Notes under the pieces: generated by a model
The model's input: the letters and a program-made list of their open reading frames with translations, nothing else
Told to the model about the DNA's origin: nothing
Databases searched by the model: none
Assembly: GCA_014332815.1 (NCBI GenBank)
Contig: JACSZT010000020.1
Coordinates: forward strand, 62,001 to 126,000
Direction: 5' to 3'
From: Weissella confusa
GTDB taxonomy: Bacteria > Bacillota > Bacilli > Lactobacillales > Lactobacillaceae
Length of the DNA: 64,000 nt
Position numbers and translations under genes: made by a program
In this document: positions 27,501-36,572 of the stretch, one piece after another
Position numbering within the stretch: position 1 is the stretch's first letter
Layout: every line of letters begins with the position of its first letter

Positions 27501-27909
27501 CCAACGCGTGGCGCCATTGTTAGTACCTGAAAAGGTTTTGGTAGTGACGGGTAAGGTCGAGCAACAACGTGGTCGTGATGATATTCAGATTGTCGCGAAT
27601 ACGATTGTTGAAGCGAGCCAGTTTATCAAGCGTTTTGAGAATCAGACCGAGCAAGTTGCGACAACTGAGCCAGGTACTGGGCGCTGGTATTTGCGTATCA
27701 CAGCCGCAGCTCAAGCGGCTGGTGCACTTGATGCACTGAATGCGGTTGTCATGTCGCACCACGGTAATAATCCAGTGTTGGCAGTATACGAAGCCGATGG
27801 TAAAAAGTTGGCATTGGGTCAACGCAATTGGTTATCGGCTGGGGATGCGACAATGAAGGCGCTACAAGAAGTTTTGGGCGCCAACAACGTGGTTTTCCAG
27901 GCGGATTAA
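24532..27909 (+). CDS. dnaE: DNA polymerase III subunit alpha (DnaE)
   Basis: 1125 residues. The N-terminal PHP domain begins VPLQTKTAFSLLQSPMMPSQLVASAKAKGY, though several metal-binding histidines of the exonuclease-type PHP are missing. The polymerase core has GPGRGSAAGSLVAYTL and the catalytic PDIDIDIPDNRRE. The helix-hairpin-helix and OB-fold regions follow. In Bacilli, DnaE extends RNA primers before PolC takes over. No error-prone-variant features are seen. It is a single gene closed by a terminator. Confidence 0.96.
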   Translation: MVPLQTKTAFSLLQSPMMPSQLVASAKAKGYTAVAMTDNDVLYGMDNFYRAAKSADIKPILGLTITIQGLATSQHYPMVLLVENQTGYHNLLAISSLLKTTSEAVTFDMLTAYLAGLYIVLPSVGELPVILGAEPERAMDMVQSISAVTDANHVFLGVSTGMRDELIMQLRQLSENTGARLLALTEVDYADPQDQFAAQVIRKIGQGEVIANVAQAQREPATAYLESAEEWTAEFVARGLGDAVANTDWIAEHSEFELVKSKVTLPPFETPNGQTSADYLRELATTGLKNRLHGLSVDETVYQERLAHELDVIVELGFADYFLIVWDVLNFAHKSAIRTGPGRGSAAGSLVAYTLWITDVDPIAYDLLFERFLNPERAQMPDIDIDIPDNRREEVLSYLHEKYGHERVAQIITFSTMAQRAVIRDVARVFGLNPTQIDALSKSMPRDAANLEAAYESSQPFRNALIDLPVDGELLYQTARKLEGLPRNSSLHAAGVVLSADPLVQTMPVQLGEDGRLVTQLPKGPVEALGLLKMDFLALSNLNILDIALREIQKTEEGANFNIANINLNDDATLRLFRHGMTNGVFQFESAGMKNILRQLQPDSFEDIVAANALFRPGPMQNIPHFVARKHGQEKQDVPDQSMADILAPTYGVIVYQEQVMRVAQQFAGFSLGGADLLRRAMSKKDGAKIAAMKTDFIAGAVANGHDEKVAEQVFGYIETFAQYGFNRSHAVAYSKLAFQLAYIKAHYPAAFYKAVLNDAIADKKKVGAYIAEAKASGVKLLGPSINHSWQGYSMNKQGELQMGLASIAGMRRDFRESILKERQENGAYKDLGNLIGRLESKYRKVEQLEPLVYAGALDEFGFNRKSILASLQGFIDAIGLAGESMSLFASLTPKVREIEDFTPAEKLGYERDYLGVYLSGHPIEPYLAAIPDNSHTDISSLAVGMNQATVVIYVENVKKIRTKKGDQMAFVDGMDLSGSISITLFPQLFQRVAPLLVPEKVLVVTGKVEQQRGRDDIQIVANTIVEASQFIKRFENQTEQVATTEPGTGRWYLRITAAAQAAGALDALNAVVMSHHGNNPVLAVYEADGKKLALGQRNWLSAGDATMKALQEVLGANNVVFQAD

Positions 27910-27924
27910 ATGACTGTTTCTAAT

Positions 27925-27959
27925 GAAGCGAGTTCCGAATTATGAGAACTCGCTTTTTA
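27925..27959 (+). terminator. dnaE terminator
   Basis: Arms AAGCGAGTT and AACTCGCTT with T5. Confidence 0.88.
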
Positions 27960-28137
27960 TTTTTCTCAGATTAACTGCAGGAAGAATAAATGACTTATGC
28001 TTGTAATACGAATAACTATTAAAAATGGGTGTGAATGCGTTACAATAAACAATAACTATCCGGATGGATATATCACGAATGACACGCTGCGGGTTCGAAT
28101 CCCCATCGGCGGTTGTTTGGAAACAGAGGATAAATAT

Positions 28138-30372
28138 ATGGCAGAAGCAAAAGTGTTGACCGCACAAGAAGTGCATGACCTCGTTGCTGGGTACATGAAC
28201 GAGGACCATGTTAAAAAAGTTGATAAAGCATACGACTTTGCTTACAACTTGCATAAGGAACAAAAGCGCAAGTCAGGTGAACCTTACATTATTCACCCGA
28301 TTCAAGTCGCTGGCATCTTGGCTGACTTGCATATGGATCCAGATACAGTCGTGGCGGGTTACCTGCACGATGTTGTCGAGGATACTGAAGCAACGTTAGA
28401 AGATGTTGAACGTGAATTTGGTCATGATGTGGCTGTAATCGTTGATGGCGTGTCAAAGTTGTCAAAGATTGAATATAAGTCATCACGTGAGCAACTAGCA
28501 GAAAATCACCGTAAGTTGTTGTTGGCAATGTCACACGATATTCGCGTCATCATCGTTAAGTTGGCGGACCGTTTGCACAACATGCGTACGTTGAGTGCAT
28601 TGCGTGAAGAAAAGCAAAAGCGCATTGCGTCAGAAACGTTGGAAATCTACGCACCGTTGGCTGATCGTTTGGGAATTATGACAATCAAGTGGGAGCTTGA
28701 AGATATGTCATTGCGCTATCTTGAGCCAGAAGCCTACCACGACATTGCTAAGTCAATGCAATTGCGTCGTCAAGAACGTTTGGAAATTGTTGACCAAGCG
28801 GTTAACGATATTGAGCAAGCAATTACGGAATTGCATTTGCAACATGCAGAAGTATACGGGCGTCCAAAGCACATCTACTCAATCTACCGTAAGATGGTGG
28901 ACAAGAAGAAGAAGTTCGACGAAATCTACGACTTGTTAGCAATCCGTGTCTTGGTAGATACAATTCCTGAAACATACGCCGTATTGGGTGCTATCCACGC
29001 GCGTTGGACGCCAATGCCAGGTCGTTTCAAGGACTATATTGCGCTACCAAAGGCAAATGGGTACCAATCATTGCACACTTCAGTTATCGGACCGGGTGGT
29101 CGTCCACTTGAAGTGCAAATTCGTACGTACCAAATGCACGAAGTCGCTGAATTCGGTGTGGCCGCCCACTGGGCATACAAGGAAGGTAACTTTGCTGGGG
29201 CGGATGTCCAAAATGCGGACCAGCAAAAGTTGAATGTGATCCAAGGAATCTTGGAATTGCAGGAAGATGCGCGTGATGCGGATGACTTCATGGAGTCTGT
29301 TAAGGGCGACTTGTTCACGGACCGCGTGTTTGCCTTCACGCCAAAGGGTGATGTTATTGAGTTAGCAAAGGGTGCTGGACCATTGGATATGGCGTACAGC
29401 ATTCACACCAATGTTGGTAACCACACAACGGGAGCCAAGGTTAACGACCGCATGGTGCCGTTGGATTACCCAATTAAGACGGGTGACATTGTTGAAATTG
29501 TGACGTCACAAAACGCCAAGCCAAATCGTGATTGGGTGAATTTGGTGTCAACGCGTCGTGCCCGTAACAAGATTAAGCAATACTTCCGTAAGCTGGATAA
29601 GGACGACAACATCGAAGCTGGTAAAAAGATGGTTGACGATTGGCTAGCTGAGGAAGGCTTTGATGTTGAAGAGTTGATGCAAGCTGACAACGAAGCAAAG
29701 GCAGCTGAAAAGTTGCACTTCCTAAGCGTTGATGACATGTATGCATCGCTCGGATTTGGTGATTTGAAGCCTCAAGGTGTAGCAAACAAGTTCACAGAAG
29801 AAAAGCGTGCGGAGCTTGAAGAAGCCCGTCAAGCAGCCGAACAAAAAGCCATTTTGGAAGAACACCAAACGATTGAAAACGAAAGCAAGAAGTCGAAGGA
29901 GAAGCCACAACACGGTGAGGATCGGATTGTGATTCAAGGTGTCGACAACTTGTTGGTTCGTTTGGGTCGCTGTTGTACACCAGTACCCGGTGATGAAGTT
30001 ATCGGGTATGTGACCAAGGGTCGTGGTGTATCAGTACACCGTTTGGGATGCCCAAACTTGCGTGCGGCTGAAACGGAAGGTCAACGTTTGGTTGATGTTG
30101 CCTGGGAAAAGCCAGAAGGTGATACGAAGAACGAGTATGACGCTGACTTGGCTGTGGCAGCAACTAACCGAAACAAGTTGTTGAATGACGTTATTCGTAC
30201 GGTGAATAACACAACGAAGTCATTGAACTTTGTTAACGGTCGCATTGATCACAATAACAATGTGAATATTTCATTGAGTGTTGGCGTGCGCAACTTGGAA
30301 CAATTGGAACACATCATGGATTCAATTAAGAATGTCAAGGATGTCTACGAAGTAAAGCGAGCATTTAAGTAA
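28138..30372 (+). CDS. rel: bifunctional (p)ppGpp synthetase/hydrolase
   Basis: 744 residues from the ATG at 28138 ([15 protein letters not shown]); AGAGGA lies 8 bases upstream. The HD hydrolase domain has [11 protein letters not shown] and the [10 protein letters not shown] motif. The synthetase domain has [10 protein letters not shown] and [23 protein letters not shown], a conserved-cysteine region ([25 protein letters not shown]) and a C-terminal ACT domain follow. Rel makes and degrades the stringent-response alarmones at the ribosome. Its stop overlaps the dtd start by one base, the same pair as in most Firmicutes. Confidence 0.97.
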   Translation: MAEAKVLTAQEVHDLVAGYMNEDHVKKVDKAYDFAYNLHKEQKRKSGEPYIIHPIQVAGILADLHMDPDTVVAGYLHDVVEDTEATLEDVEREFGHDVAVIVDGVSKLSKIEYKSSREQLAENHRKLLLAMSHDIRVIIVKLADRLHNMRTLSALREEKQKRIASETLEIYAPLADRLGIMTIKWELEDMSLRYLEPEAYHDIAKSMQLRRQERLEIVDQAVNDIEQAITELHLQHAEVYGRPKHIYSIYRKMVDKKKKFDEIYDLLAIRVLVDTIPETYAVLGAIHARWTPMPGRFKDYIALPKANGYQSLHTSVIGPGGRPLEVQIRTYQMHEVAEFGVAAHWAYKEGNFAGADVQNADQQKLNVIQGILELQEDARDADDFMESVKGDLFTDRVFAFTPKGDVIELAKGAGPLDMAYSIHTNVGNHTTGAKVNDRMVPLDYPIKTGDIVEIVTSQNAKPNRDWVNLVSTRRARNKIKQYFRKLDKDDNIEAGKKMVDDWLAEEGFDVEELMQADNEAKAAEKLHFLSVDDMYASLGFGDLKPQGVANKFTEEKRAELEEARQAAEQKAILEEHQTIENESKKSKEKPQHGEDRIVIQGVDNLLVRLGRCCTPVPGDEVIGYVTKGRGVSVHRLGCPNLRAAETEGQRLVDVAWEKPEGDTKNEYDADLAVAATNRNKLLNDVIRTVNNTTKSLNFVNGRIDHNNNVNISLSVGVRNLEQLEHIMDSIKNVKDVYEVKRAFK

Positions 30373-30818
30373 TGAGAGTTGTCTTACAACGAGTATCATC
30401 AGCGAGTGTGACGGTTGATGACCAAGAGTTGGGTGCAATCGCGCAAGGGTATATGTTGCTGGTCGCGATTCAAGATGCGGATACGGAAGCGGAGTTGGAT
30501 TACTTGGTTCGTAAGATTACTGGCTTAAGGGTCTTTGAAGACGAAGCTGGTAAGATGAACTTAAGTATTCAAGATGTTGGCGGATCGATTCTGTCAATTT
30601 CTCAATTCACGCTATATGCCGATACGCGTCGCGGTAATCGACCAAGTTTCACGGATGCAGGTGCACCTGCGTATGCTGAAAAGATGTATGACCAATTTAA
30701 TACAAAATTGGCAGCGACGGGCTTGACGGTTGCTACTGGTGAGTTTGGCGCTGATATGAAAGTCAGCTTGGTCAATGACGGACCAGTTACAATTATCTTT
30801 GATACCGATAATAAATAA
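30372..30818 (+). CDS. dtd: D-aminoacyl-tRNA deacylase
   Basis: 148 residues starting [16 protein letters not shown], the canonical opening, with the [17 protein letters not shown] motif and the cross-subunit GlyPro region (NDGPVT). It removes D-amino acids wrongly attached to tRNA. It is coupled to rel through TAATG. Confidence 0.97.
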   Translation: MRVVLQRVSSASVTVDDQELGAIAQGYMLLVAIQDADTEAELDYLVRKITGLRVFEDEAGKMNLSIQDVGGSILSISQFTLYADTRRGNRPSFTDAGAPAYAEKMYDQFNTKLAATGLTVATGEFGADMKVSLVNDGPVTIIFDTDNK

Positions 30819-30964
30819 TATGAATTTTGACGTGGTCAAACAAAAGTCATAGTTTCGCCCTACAATTTCCTAGTAATATGCAATGATATTGATAGTATTG
30901 TCTGTTGCGCGTGTGCTACAATACAGATATACAAATTAAGACAATTGCGAAGGGAAGTATCGTT

Positions 30965-31135
30965 ATGGCAGAGAAGCTGATTCAATTGCGCGTCGAGGAC
31001 AATGTCAAGGACAAGGCAGATGAGATTTTCAAGTCACAAGGTTTGACAACTCAAACAGCCATCAAGATTTTCTTGACGCAAGTTGCGAACACTGGTGAGT
31101 CACCATTTAGCAACTTGTTCTCACGCAATCAATAA
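30965..31135 (+). CDS. RelB/DinJ-type antitoxin-like protein (orphan)
   Basis: 56 residues from the ATG at 30965 behind GAAGGGAAG. The ribbon-helix-helix N-terminus (KLIQLRVEDNVKDKADEIFKSQGLTTQTAIKIFLTQVAN) is typical of RelB/DinJ antitoxins. No RelE/YafQ-type toxin follows; a terminator comes at once. The protein is also much shorter than usual at the C-terminus, where the toxin-binding part would lie. It may be a relic of a toxin-antitoxin pair or a small stand-alone DNA-binding protein. Confidence 0.75.
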   Translation: MAEKLIQLRVEDNVKDKADEIFKSQGLTTQTAIKIFLTQVANTGESPFSNLFSRNQ

Positions 31136-31165
31136 TTTGTAGAAGTGAATAGAGATTTCGGTTGG

Positions 31166-31225
31166 GCGTATGCTTCAAGTTTCCTGGGTGGGTAACCAGG
31201 GGAATTTGGAGTGTGCGCTTTTTTG
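31166..31225 (+). terminator. long-stem terminator
   Basis: A hairpin of more than 20 bp with G-U pairs (outer arms GCGTA and TGCGC, inner CCTGG and CCAGG), then six T. It ends the RelB-like transcript. Confidence 0.75.
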
Positions 31226-31266
31226 TTTTTGTTGAACTTATATTAAGTAAGTTGTAGGAGGTAGAT

Positions 31267-32232
31267 ATGGAAATAGTAATGATGTTGGGATTACTGGTTG
31301 TGACACTGGGATTTGGTTGGATTGCTGGCAAGTTAGGATTTGCAAAAGTTGTGGGACAGTTAATCGCCGGTGTGGTTGTGGGACCGGCACTGCTTGGATT
31401 GGTTGCCCCATCACATTTGATGCACGTTGTCTCAGAATTTGGGGTGATGTTGCTGATGGTGAATGCTGGTTTGGAAACTGATGCGCGTCAATTATTGCAA
31501 AATTTCAAGGCATCTAATTTTGTTGCTTTGATGGGAGTTGTGGCACCGTTAGCGGTATTCCCGGTTGTTGCCTTGCTATTTGGTTACGAGTGGCAAATTG
31601 CGTTGTTCTGGGGTGTCGTGTTCGCCGCCACGTCAATTTCAATTACCATTTCAGTTTTGGGTGAGCAAGGAAAGCTTGGAACTGTTATGGGCGCCGTTGT
31701 GTTGGGCGCCGCCGTGCTAGATGATATTTTAGCGTTGCTATTGGTGACGGCCTATGCAGCTTTTTTCGGTGGATCAGGACTGGGATTAAACACGGTGATG
31801 CCAATTATTGCGTTTGCTATTGGTGTGTTGCTCCGTCAGCTGCCAAAGTCAGATAAGTTGTTGCATACGACTGAATTGTTTGGTGAATGGACGGTGTTCC
31901 CAATCTTCTTTGGATCAATTGGGTTGAACGTCGTCTTTAATAACCTGGCTGAAACATGGTGGATTATGATTTTGCTAACAGCCTTGGCAGTCGCAACAAA
32001 GTACTATGGCGCTGGATTCGGTGCGCGTATGGCACGACTGGATAAGTACACCAGTAACGCAATTGGCGCGGGGATGGTTTCACGTGGTGAAATGGCGTTG
32101 GTTATTGCCCAAATCGGTGCAACTGGCCACATTTTGTCGAACCAGGTGTTTGGTGAAATGGTAATCGTAATCATTGCCTCAACAATCATTGCGCCGTTGA
32201 TGATGCGTCCGTTGATTGCAAAAGTTAAATAA
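31267..32232 (+). CDS. cation:proton antiporter, CPA2 family (short form)
   Basis: 321 residues, about ten membrane helices, behind TAGGAGG. The family pattern is seen in the N-terminal helices (GWIAGKLGFAKVVGQLIAGVVVGP) and the ion-site DD in VLDDILALLLV. It probably exchanges Na+ or K+ for H+. It is shorter than the 380 or more residues usual for the transmembrane part of Kef/NapA proteins and has no C-terminal TrkA-N domain. Lys/Arg-rich ends look intact, so it may be a naturally short member. Confidence 0.85.
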   Translation: MEIVMMLGLLVVTLGFGWIAGKLGFAKVVGQLIAGVVVGPALLGLVAPSHLMHVVSEFGVMLLMVNAGLETDARQLLQNFKASNFVALMGVVAPLAVFPVVALLFGYEWQIALFWGVVFAATSISITISVLGEQGKLGTVMGAVVLGAAVLDDILALLLVTAYAAFFGGSGLGLNTVMPIIAFAIGVLLRQLPKSDKLLHTTELFGEWTVFPIFFGSIGLNVVFNNLAETWWIMILLTALAVATKYYGAGFGARMARLDKYTSNAIGAGMVSRGEMALVIAQIGATGHILSNQVFGEMVIVIIASTIIAPLMMRPLIAKVK

Positions 32233-32273
32233 AATTGGAAAAAATTAGCTTATCTGTCTCTTTCTTGTCGAAG

Positions 32274-32306
32274 CGTAAAAACTACATTGTATACGTGTTT
32301 TTTACG
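32274..32306. promoter_or_regulatory. inverted repeat upstream of the HicB-like gene
   Basis: Arms CGTAAAAAC and GTTTTTTACG flank an AT-rich centre with TATACG. This may be a promoter operator; HicB proteins bind their own promoters. Confidence 0.3.
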
Positions 32307-32363
32307 TATTAAAATGAAGGAGAAGGGTTGTTCAAGAAACATGGGATTTAGGAGGTGGCTTCG

Positions 32364-32759
32364 ATGAAGGATACAGTGGTTTATCCGATTATTGTGCACA
32401 CACAGACCGATGATGATTACTATTTTGTAGAAATTCCAGCGGTTAATGGTATGACACAGGGAAAGTCAGTAGCGGATGCAATCGAGATGGCGCGAGAATA
32501 CGTTGGAGAAATGGCGGTTGAGTTAGCTCACGACGGTCAAGATTTGCCGGATTCTGTCTATACGTTGCCAATAGCAACTGAAGATGAAGTTGTAACGTTA
32601 GTAGATGTAAACGTCAAAGAGTACATTGCGTTAAGCGATAATCGCCCCGTTAAAAAGACACTAACGATTCCATATGCAATTGATCGCATGGGACGCGAGG
32701 CGGGGATTAACTTTTCCCAAACACTGGCTGAAGCGATTCAAGAAAAATTACAGAATTAG
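32364..32759 (+). CDS. HicB-family antitoxin-like protein (orphan)
   Basis: 131 residues from the ATG at 32364, eight bases after AGGAGG; an in-frame GTG at 32355 overlaps that site. The N-terminal partial RNase H fold (YPIIVHTQTDDDYYFVEIPAVNGMTQGKSVADAIEMA) is the HicB signature and the C-terminal part is a ribbon-helix-helix (LTIPYAIDRMGREAGINFSQTLAEAIQEKL). hicA, which normally precedes hicB, is absent. Bases 32329-32349 read LFKKHGI before a stop, reminiscent of a HicA N-terminus but far too short to claim. Confidence 0.85.
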   Translation: MKDTVVYPIIVHTQTDDDYYFVEIPAVNGMTQGKSVADAIEMAREYVGEMAVELAHDGQDLPDSVYTLPIATEDEVVTLVDVNVKEYIALSDNRPVKKTLTIPYAIDRMGREAGINFSQTLAEAIQEKLQN

Positions 32760-32761
32760 AA

Positions 32762-32806
32762 AACAGGACCTGAGAACTCGCTGTGAGTCATCAGGTCCTG
32801 TTTAGT
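32762..32806. terminator. bidirectional terminator
   Basis: Arms ACAGGACCTGA and TCAGGTCCTGT (one bulge) between convergent genes. Confidence 0.8.
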
Positions 32807-32813
32807 TTATATC

Positions 32814-33365
32814 TTACAATGGGTCAACGTCGTAACGCTTCGTACGCAATTCTTGCTTTTGCGCCTTAGTTGGCTTGAACAAGAAGTCGAAGTAAGCTGC
32901 ACGCCAGTCATCGAAAGAAATGGCCAATTCAGCAATGTCTTCAGGAATGTCGGCACGTGGGATACGGTCGATGTCTGGGTGCTCAGCAACATAGCTTTCC
33001 ATCCAGTCAGCAATCTTAGCGTGACCTTCGTTTTCCTTTTCAACGTTGAACCAGTTCGTTGGCTCGTAGTGAATCAAGTCATCTTCAACGTCGAACAATT
33101 CCATCGTTCCGTGAACGCGGAATGGGCGAATCAACTTAACATCAGGGTTAAACTTCCAAACGAAGTTACCGGGTGCAGTTTCTTCAACGTCTTCAAGTTG
33201 CACGACAGCACCAGCCATGTTTGATGGCAAACCAGCTTGCTTCAATGCGTATGATGTAACGACCAAGTCGCCACGGTGATCAGTTCCAAATGGGTAAACC
33301 ACACCAATCTTTGATCCGACCAAGATGTCGATCAAGACTTGTGGTTCCATACCAACAGCCTTCAT
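32814..33365 (-). CDS. conserved cytoplasmic protein, unknown function
   Basis: 183 residues, acidic, without signal peptide or membrane segment. Visible blocks are GSKIGVVYPFGTDHRGDLVVTSYAL and RPFRVHGTMELFDVEDDLIHYE. Codon use is the same as that of the core genes, so it is native and probably expressed. I do not recognise the family. The ribosome binding site is weak. A possible promoter (TTGATA, 17 bases, TTTTAT) lies about 30 bases upstream. It is a single gene convergent with the hicB-like gene. Confidence 0.75.
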   Translation of the reverse strand: MKAVGMEPQVLIDILVGSKIGVVYPFGTDHRGDLVVTSYALKQAGLPSNMAGAVVQLEDVEETAPGNFVWKFNPDVKLIRPFRVHGTMELFDVEDDLIHYEPTNWFNVEKENEGHAKIADWMESYVAEHPDIDRIPRADIPEDIAELAISFDDWRAAYFDFLFKPTKAQKQELRTKRYDVDPL

Positions 33366-33451
33366 AGGATGTATCTCACTTTCAAAATAAAATATATGTC
33401 TACTTATTTTATCAAAACTCTGGGAAAATGTCAGAAATGAATTCGAATTAG

Positions 33452-33482
33452 TTTACATATAACGCCTAACTTCTGGTAAACT
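33452..33482 (+). promoter_or_regulatory. candidate cvfB promoter
   Basis: TTTACA or TTACAT is followed after 19 or 18 bases by TAAACT. It leaves a leader of more than 100 bases. Confidence 0.5.
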
Positions 33483-33504
33483 AGAGTAGACAGAAAATGG
33501 GTTT

Positions 33505-33600
33505 ACTGACGGCATGTCAGTTGAACAACGGCTTTGCCAGCGCTGTGGCATCGGACTACCTTAGGTTGATGCAGCTGATGCAAAGAGATATATGGAGAAA
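33505..33600 (+). other. structured leader of cvfB
   Basis: Successive short hairpins (ACTGAC/GTCAGT at 33505-33521 and TGCCA/TGGCA at 33535-33550) are followed by a GATGCA direct repeat before the start codon. It matches no riboswitch class I know. Confidence 0.4.
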
Positions 33601-33605
33601 ATAAT

Positions 33606-34481
33606 ATGACACACAAAATTGGAGAAATCATCTCAGCCAAGGTGACGGATGAGAACGACAAGTATTACTACGCACAAATTGACGGTTTGACATACGAAAT
33701 CGACAAGAGTGAATTGCAAAAGCCATTGAAGATTGGTGGCGTTGTAACTGGATTTGCATACGAGAACGAAAAGCACAACTTGCAAATTACGAAGAATATT
33801 CCTGACGTTCGTCTTGGTCACTATGCATGGGGTGAAGTAACGGATATTCGCCGTGACCTTGGTGTCTTTGTGAATATCGGTTTGCCAAACAAGGATGTGG
33901 TTGTGTCACTGGATGAGTTGCCAACAATTAAGGAATTGTGGCCACAACGCGGTGACATGTTGATGATTACGTTGCGCATTGATAAGAAGGACCGTTTGTG
34001 GGGTGAATTGGCCTCAGCTGACATCCTACAAGCTGTGCGTATCCCAGCTAAGCCTGATATGAAGAACAAGCAGGTGAAGGCAACGGTTTACCGTTTGAAG
34101 ATGGTCGGAACGTTGGTTATCACACCAGATTATAACTTTGGGTTCATTCACCCAGATGAGCGTCAACGCGAACCACGTCTTGGTGAAGAAGTTGATGCAC
34201 GTGTTATCGGCGTGCGTGAAGACGGTGTGTTGAACTTGTCATTGCGTCCACGCGCTTACGAGGCAATTTCAGATGACGCTGCGATGTTGTTGACGTTGTT
34301 GCAACGTTCATCAACGCACAGCTTGCCATTTACTGATAAGTCAGATCCAAAGCAAATTAAGAAGTACTTTGGTATGTCAAAGTCACAATTTAAGCGTGCT
34401 GTGGGAAACTTGTACAAGCAACGCAAGATTACGCAAAACGAGAACGGCTTGTTCTTGGTAGAAGAAAGCGACGGCGAATAA
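33606..34481 (+). CDS. cvfB: CvfB family RNA-binding protein with S1 domains
   Basis: 291 residues. Tandem S1-type OB folds (about 1-62, 65-135, 145-215) end in a winged-helix region (SDPKQIKKYFGMSKSQFKRAVGNLYKQRKI), the CvfB/YitL arrangement. The segment GEVTDIRRDLGVFVNIGLPNKDVVVS is characteristic. CvfB affects virulence gene expression in staphylococci and probably acts after transcription by binding RNA. The next gene, xerD, begins one base after its stop, so this starts the run cvfB-xerD-ribT-scpA-scpB-rluB. Confidence 0.92.
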   Translation: MTHKIGEIISAKVTDENDKYYYAQIDGLTYEIDKSELQKPLKIGGVVTGFAYENEKHNLQITKNIPDVRLGHYAWGEVTDIRRDLGVFVNIGLPNKDVVVSLDELPTIKELWPQRGDMLMITLRIDKKDRLWGELASADILQAVRIPAKPDMKNKQVKATVYRLKMVGTLVITPDYNFGFIHPDERQREPRLGEEVDARVIGVREDGVLNLSLRPRAYEAISDDAAMLLTLLQRSSTHSLPFTDKSDPKQIKKYFGMSKSQFKRAVGNLYKQRKITQNENGLFLVEESDGE

Positions 34482-34482
34482 G

Positions 34483-35394
34483 ATGTTACATCAGGTAGGT
34501 CCATATGAAGATAATATGGTTGACTACCTGCACTATCTGACGGTGGAGCGGGGGTTGTCAGCCAATACGCGGGCATCCTATCAGCAAGACCTGCGTCATT
34601 TCTTTACGTATTTAATTGAACAAGAAAAGTCGATGCCGTTGGCAAATATTGATCGTTTTACGATTATGGCGTTTCTAGGTGAACTAGAGAAAAACGGCAA
34701 GTCACGTAACACGGTCATTCACATGGTGTCGACATTGCGAAAGTTTTTCCAATTTGCGACCAGCAATAACTGGGTGGCCATTGATCCAATGACACAAGTT
34801 GATCCGCCTAAAAAGGCGCAACATTTGCCAGCTGTTTTAACGCTCACTGAAGTTGAAGCTTTGTTGGCGGTGCCTGACCCAAACACGCCGTTGGGGTTGC
34901 GCAATCGTACCATGCTCGAAGTGATGTATGCGACGGGTTTGCGTGTGAGTGAGTTGGTTAATTTGCGTTTGGATAATTTGCACCTAGAACTGGGGCTGAT
35001 TCAGACGCTTGGAAAAGGTGACAAAGAGCGCATCATTCCAATTGGGGATGTAGCGTCACACTGGTTGCAACGCTACCTAGCCGACGGACGACCATTCCTT
35101 GGTAAGCAACAAGATGAGCAGGTGATTTTCCTAAATGACCATGGTCATCAATTGACGCGCCAAGGTGTTTGGAAGCTGATTAAGGGTTGGGTGAAGGCAG
35201 CAGGCATCACGAAAGATGTGTCACCACACACGTTGCGCCACTCATTTGCGACGCATATCTTGGAAAACGGGGCTGATTTACGCATTGTGCAAGAGTTGCT
35301 TGGTCACGCCGACATTTCGACAACTCAGATTTATACACACATTTCAAATAAGCGTTTGACTGAAGTCTATGGCAAAAGTCATCCGCGTGCTTAA
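34483..35394 (+). CDS. xerD: site-specific tyrosine recombinase XerD
   Basis: 303 residues from the ATG at 34483; an ATG at 34516 (MVDYLHYLTVERGLSANTRASY) fits the family start better, though neither has a strong ribosome binding site. The SAM-like core-binding domain is followed by the catalytic domain with Arg in GLRVSELVNL, HTLRHSFATH, the GHADISTTQIYTHI block and the nucleophilic Tyr within it. XerD with XerC or alone resolves chromosome dimers at dif. The genomic order xerD-ribT-scpA-scpB-rluB is typical of Lactobacillales. Confidence 0.93.
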   Translation: MLHQVGPYEDNMVDYLHYLTVERGLSANTRASYQQDLRHFFTYLIEQEKSMPLANIDRFTIMAFLGELEKNGKSRNTVIHMVSTLRKFFQFATSNNWVAIDPMTQVDPPKKAQHLPAVLTLTEVEALLAVPDPNTPLGLRNRTMLEVMYATGLRVSELVNLRLDNLHLELGLIQTLGKGDKERIIPIGDVASHWLQRYLADGRPFLGKQQDEQVIFLNDHGHQLTRQGVWKLIKGWVKAAGITKDVSPHTLRHSFATHILENGADLRIVQELLGHADISTTQIYTHISNKRLTEVYGKSHPRA

Positions 35395-35413
35395 TTAAGA
35401 AAGGAGGCCACAC

Positions 35414-35785
35414 ATGCTAGTTGTGGTACGCAAAGATCAACCGAAAATTGCGATGGGATTATTGTCATACTTGCCACGTTTACATGATGTGGCTTCTGTG
35501 CAACGTGAAATCGAGTGGTATCAAGCAAGCGAGGCGCGTGAAATCTTGCTGTGGCAGTCAACTGAAACGCAACATTACGTTGCTGTTTTGGGTGTTGAAG
35601 CGGTATTTGATTCAATCGTGTTGCGCTTGGTTGTGTTCGGACCGGAAGTACCGGTTACGTCACGCATTGCTGTCGGTTCAGACATATATGAGGCGATGAA
35701 GTTGCGATACCCTGACAAAACGATTGTTGGCACGATTAGCACGCAACCAATCTTGACGGAATGGCGGAAGTATTTGCATGGCTGA
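35414..35785 (+). CDS. ribT: RibT-like protein (GNAT-related)
   Basis: 123 residues behind AAGGAGG. The stretch KIAMGLLSYLPRLHDVASVQREIEWYQ matches RibT, a predicted acetyltransferase named for its place in the riboflavin operon of Bacillus. In lactobacilli it usually sits between xerD and scpA, as here. The function is not established. Its end overlaps scpA by eight bases, implying coupled translation. Confidence 0.8.
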   Translation: MLVVVRKDQPKIAMGLLSYLPRLHDVASVQREIEWYQASEAREILLWQSTETQHYVAVLGVEAVFDSIVLRLVVFGPEVPVTSRIAVGSDIYEAMKLRYPDKTIVGTISTQPILTEWRKYLHG

Positions 35786-36572
35786 AGATTTAACTTATCG
35801 CTTGAATGACTTTGAAGGACCACTAGACTTGCTCTTGCACCTAATCAAAGTTAACGAGATGGATATTATGGATATTCCGATTGTTGAAATTACGGCGCAG
35901 TACTTGGCGTTTTTGCATCAAGCGGAAGAACGAAACTTGGATATCGCTGGCGAGTTCTTGGTGATGGCTGCTACGTTGATGTCAATTAAAGCGTCATATC
36001 TGATTCCGAAGAATGAGGAACTAACATATGACGAAGAATTGGCGGAGTTTGTATACGAAGAAGATCCACGTGAAGCCTTGATGGCACAATTGCTGGAGTA
36101 TCAACGTTATCAACAAGCGGCTGATGACTTGCGTGAACGTGAAGAAGGGCGTCAATTGCAATTTTCACGTGCACCAATGGCGATTCCGGACGATATTGAC
36201 GTTGCGCCGTTGCCAGAAGGACTTGGCTTGTTCGATTTGCAGCTAGCATTTAATCAAATGGTCGCTAACCGAACGAAGAAACAAGTTCGTCCGCGCACCA
36301 TGCGTGGTGAAACGTGGTCAATCAGCGCGCAAATGAAAACCATCGTGTCACGAATGACACCTGGTGAAACAATAGAATTTGAAACATTCTTTGGGGAGCA
36401 TGATAGTCGCGATAAGATGGTGACGACCTTCCTAGCTATGCTAGAGTTGGTCCGTCATCAACATTTGCGGGTTACCCAAGAAGATGAATATGGTGCAATT
36501 TACCTGACACTAGGTGATGTACCTTATGACGAAACTGCAGATGAGGGAGTCGATTTTGACGATGAAGACTAG
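35778..36572 (+). CDS. scpA: segregation and condensation protein A
   Basis: 264 residues. The kleisin N-terminus ([37 protein letters not shown]) is unmistakable, and a C-terminal winged helix contacts the SMC head. With ScpB and SMC it compacts and separates chromosomes. It overlaps ribT before it and scpB after it. Confidence 0.96.
   Translation: MAEDLTYRLNDFEGPLDLLLHLIKVNEMDIMDIPIVEITAQYLAFLHQAEERNLDIAGEFLVMAATLMSIKASYLIPKNEELTYDEELAEFVYEEDPREALMAQLLEYQRYQQAADDLREREEGRQLQFSRAPMAIPDDIDVAPLPEGLGLFDLQLAFNQMVANRTKKQVRPRTMRGETWSISAQMKTIVSRMTPGETIEFETFFGEHDSRDKMVTTFLAMLELVRHQHLRVTQEDEYGAIYLTLGDVPYDETADEGVDFDDED

Noticed and set aside
28080-28118. tRNA-like 3' end (GGGTTCGAATCCCC) before rel
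   Set aside because: Only a T-loop-like hairpin; the T stem has three pairs and no matching acceptor, D or anticodon arms exist upstream.
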